Shown: piece after piece, positions 22,266-23,077 of the stretch
How the letters are laid out: each line of letters begins with the position of its first letter
Numbering within the stretch: position 1 is the stretch's first letter
Source of the DNA: Thermoplasmata archaeon
Lineage (GTDB): Archaea > Thermoplasmatota > Thermoplasmata > B31-G17
Assembly: GCA_003649915.1 (NCBI GenBank)
Contig: QMTG01000002.1
Location: 1-23,077, forward strand
DNA: 23,077 bases
Direction: 5' to 3'
Position numbers and translations under genes: made by a program
The notes under the pieces: model-generated
Seen by the model: only the letters and a program-made list of their open reading frames with translations
Database searches by the model: none
What the model was told of the DNA's origin: nothing

Positions 22266-23077
22266 ATGGGTGGTGGTTTTTCTGTGCACATGCAGGTATT
22301 GTGCGGATCAGACTGCAAAAAAGTCGGCACGGACAGGGGGGTTGTTGCCATAGTCCTAGCAATAATAATTGTGCTTGTTATTGTGATTGTTGGCTATAGG
22401 CTATTAGAGAGCGGTTATCAGGAAGCCATGACATACGGTGGCTCTGAGGGGGGTAGAGTAAAAGAGCACGGGAGGAACGCGCTGTGTGAGTTATTCGTGT
22501 CTACAGACTGTGGTGCCTGCCCTAGTGCGGAAAACACGCTCTCACAAATGGTTGATGATGAGCCACTTGCCCTCGTCACAATGGTGATAGATAAGAATGA
22601 AGACGCTTATAGGAGAGCACTAGATTATGGAATCATGTACACGCCGACGGCAGAGTTTGATTTTGGCTACAGGGAAATAGTAGGCTCTCGTGATGAAAGC
22701 ACGTACGAGAATGCGATCAATGCTTGTCTGCAGAGGAATGCGCCTAATGTGAGCGTAGTTAATGGTGCTGTTAAGGTTGATAAAGACTGGATAAACGTTA
22801 CTGCCACCATTAAAAACGGCGAGAATGAGACATTTGACGGGGGATTTATTATATACATTGTAGCAGTTCATACTGAGTACACAAACAGTTTTGGTGATAC
22901 CGTTGTTGTGCCATACGCCTTTCTCGGCTACGCAAATAAGTCTTCAATATCCCTCGGTGCACGTGACGCTCTTGCTATCAATGGAAGATGGCATGGCAGC
23001 CATAGCGAGGATATTGCAGCCATCATTGCAGTACACGACGGAAAAAACAGTATTACTGCACGTATAATTTATCCGAA
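22266..23077 (+). CDS. Membrane-anchored thioredoxin-like protein, cut by window edge
   Basis: The frame stays open for 270 codons to the right end. Counted from the ATG at 22266, residues 25-43 form one membrane helix after a short N-terminal part with C13 and C17. A thioredoxin-like domain follows: the strand LCELFVST (73-80), then CGAC (82-85) at the start of a helix, the strand ALVTMVID (102-109), YGIMYTPTAEF (121-131) with the usual cis-proline at P127, and a last helix ending near 155. From about 158, repeated short strands look like an Ig-like or cohesin-like outer domain. The basic KK before the helix and the sequons after it place the redox domain outside. GTG 22284 or ATG 22290 are alternative starts, since GGTGGTGG lies just ahead of them. 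Probably an extracellular disulfide exchanger. Confidence 0.8.
   Translation, partial: MGGGFSVHMQVLCGSDCKKVGTDRGVVAIVLAIIIVLVIVIVGYRLLESGYQEAMTYGGSEGGRVKEHGRNALCELFVSTDCGACPSAENTLSQMVDDEPLALVTMVIDKNEDAYRRALDYGIMYTPTAEFDFGYREIVGSRDESTYENAINACLQRNAPNVSVVNGAVKVDKDWINVTATIKNGENETFDGGFIIYIVAVHTEYTNSFGDTVVVPYAFLGYANKSSISLGARDALAINGRWHGSHSEDIAAIIAVHDGKNSITARIIYP

Noticed and set aside
1..23077. CRISPR arrays, insertion sequences, tRNA and rRNA genes
   Set aside because: I looked for regular direct repeats with spacers, transposase motifs with terminal inverted repeats, and cloverleaf patterns. None was convincing in the gaps between genes.

Overview
The window looks like a chromosomal segment of a euryarchaeon, most likely from the Thermoplasmatota (an Aciduliprofundum/DHVE2-like or related uncultured lineage; this placement is inference). 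The archaeal evidence is direct: the gamma subunit of initiation factor aIF2, ribosomal protein S6e, the KEOPS proteins Kae1 and Bud32, TATA boxes about 25-35 bases ahead of starts, and at least one probable leaderless gene. GTG and TTG starts and 4-17 base overlaps between neighbours are common. I see no rRNA, tRNA, CRISPR array or insertion sequence.

Layout from the left. (1) Positions 1-3250, minus strand: a surface protein with an Asn-Gly repeat tail, then the beginning of bifunctional NAD(P)HX repair enzyme nnr, which runs off the left edge. (2) 3409-5182, minus strand: a PD-(D/E)XK nuclease of the NucS/DUF91 type, a three-helix membrane protein and a stand-alone RAM (Lrp/AsnC ligand-binding) domain. 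(3) 5302-9127, minus strand: two FtsX-type half-permeases and a large polytopic protein that may be a GT-C glycosyltransferase, with no ATPase of the usual partner type. (4) 9294-13813, plus strand, divergent from region 3: two consecutive ABC-2 exporters (ATPase, permease, ATPase, permease) and an EamA transporter. (5) 13863-17696, minus strand: kae1-bud32-rdgB, followed by rps6e-aif2g with its own promoter. (6) 17809-20832, plus strand: a 1007-residue protein with seven zinc ribbons, a helix-hairpin-helix region, about six membrane helices and TPR repeats. (7) 20938-23077, plus strand: thioredoxin reductase, a small unknown protein and a membrane-anchored thioredoxin-like protein that is cut by the right edge.

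Two themes stand out. Housekeeping genes for translation, tRNA modification (Kae1/Bud32) and metabolite or nucleotide repair (Nnr, RdgB) alternate with cell-envelope genes: a sequon-rich surface protein, FtsX-like permeases, ABC-2 exporters, a possible lipid-linked glycosyltransferase and a surface thioredoxin. The least described parts are the multi-zinc-ribbon membrane protein, the Asn-Gly repeat surface protein, the FtsX pair with its polytopic partner, and the reductase/anchored thioredoxin cluster.
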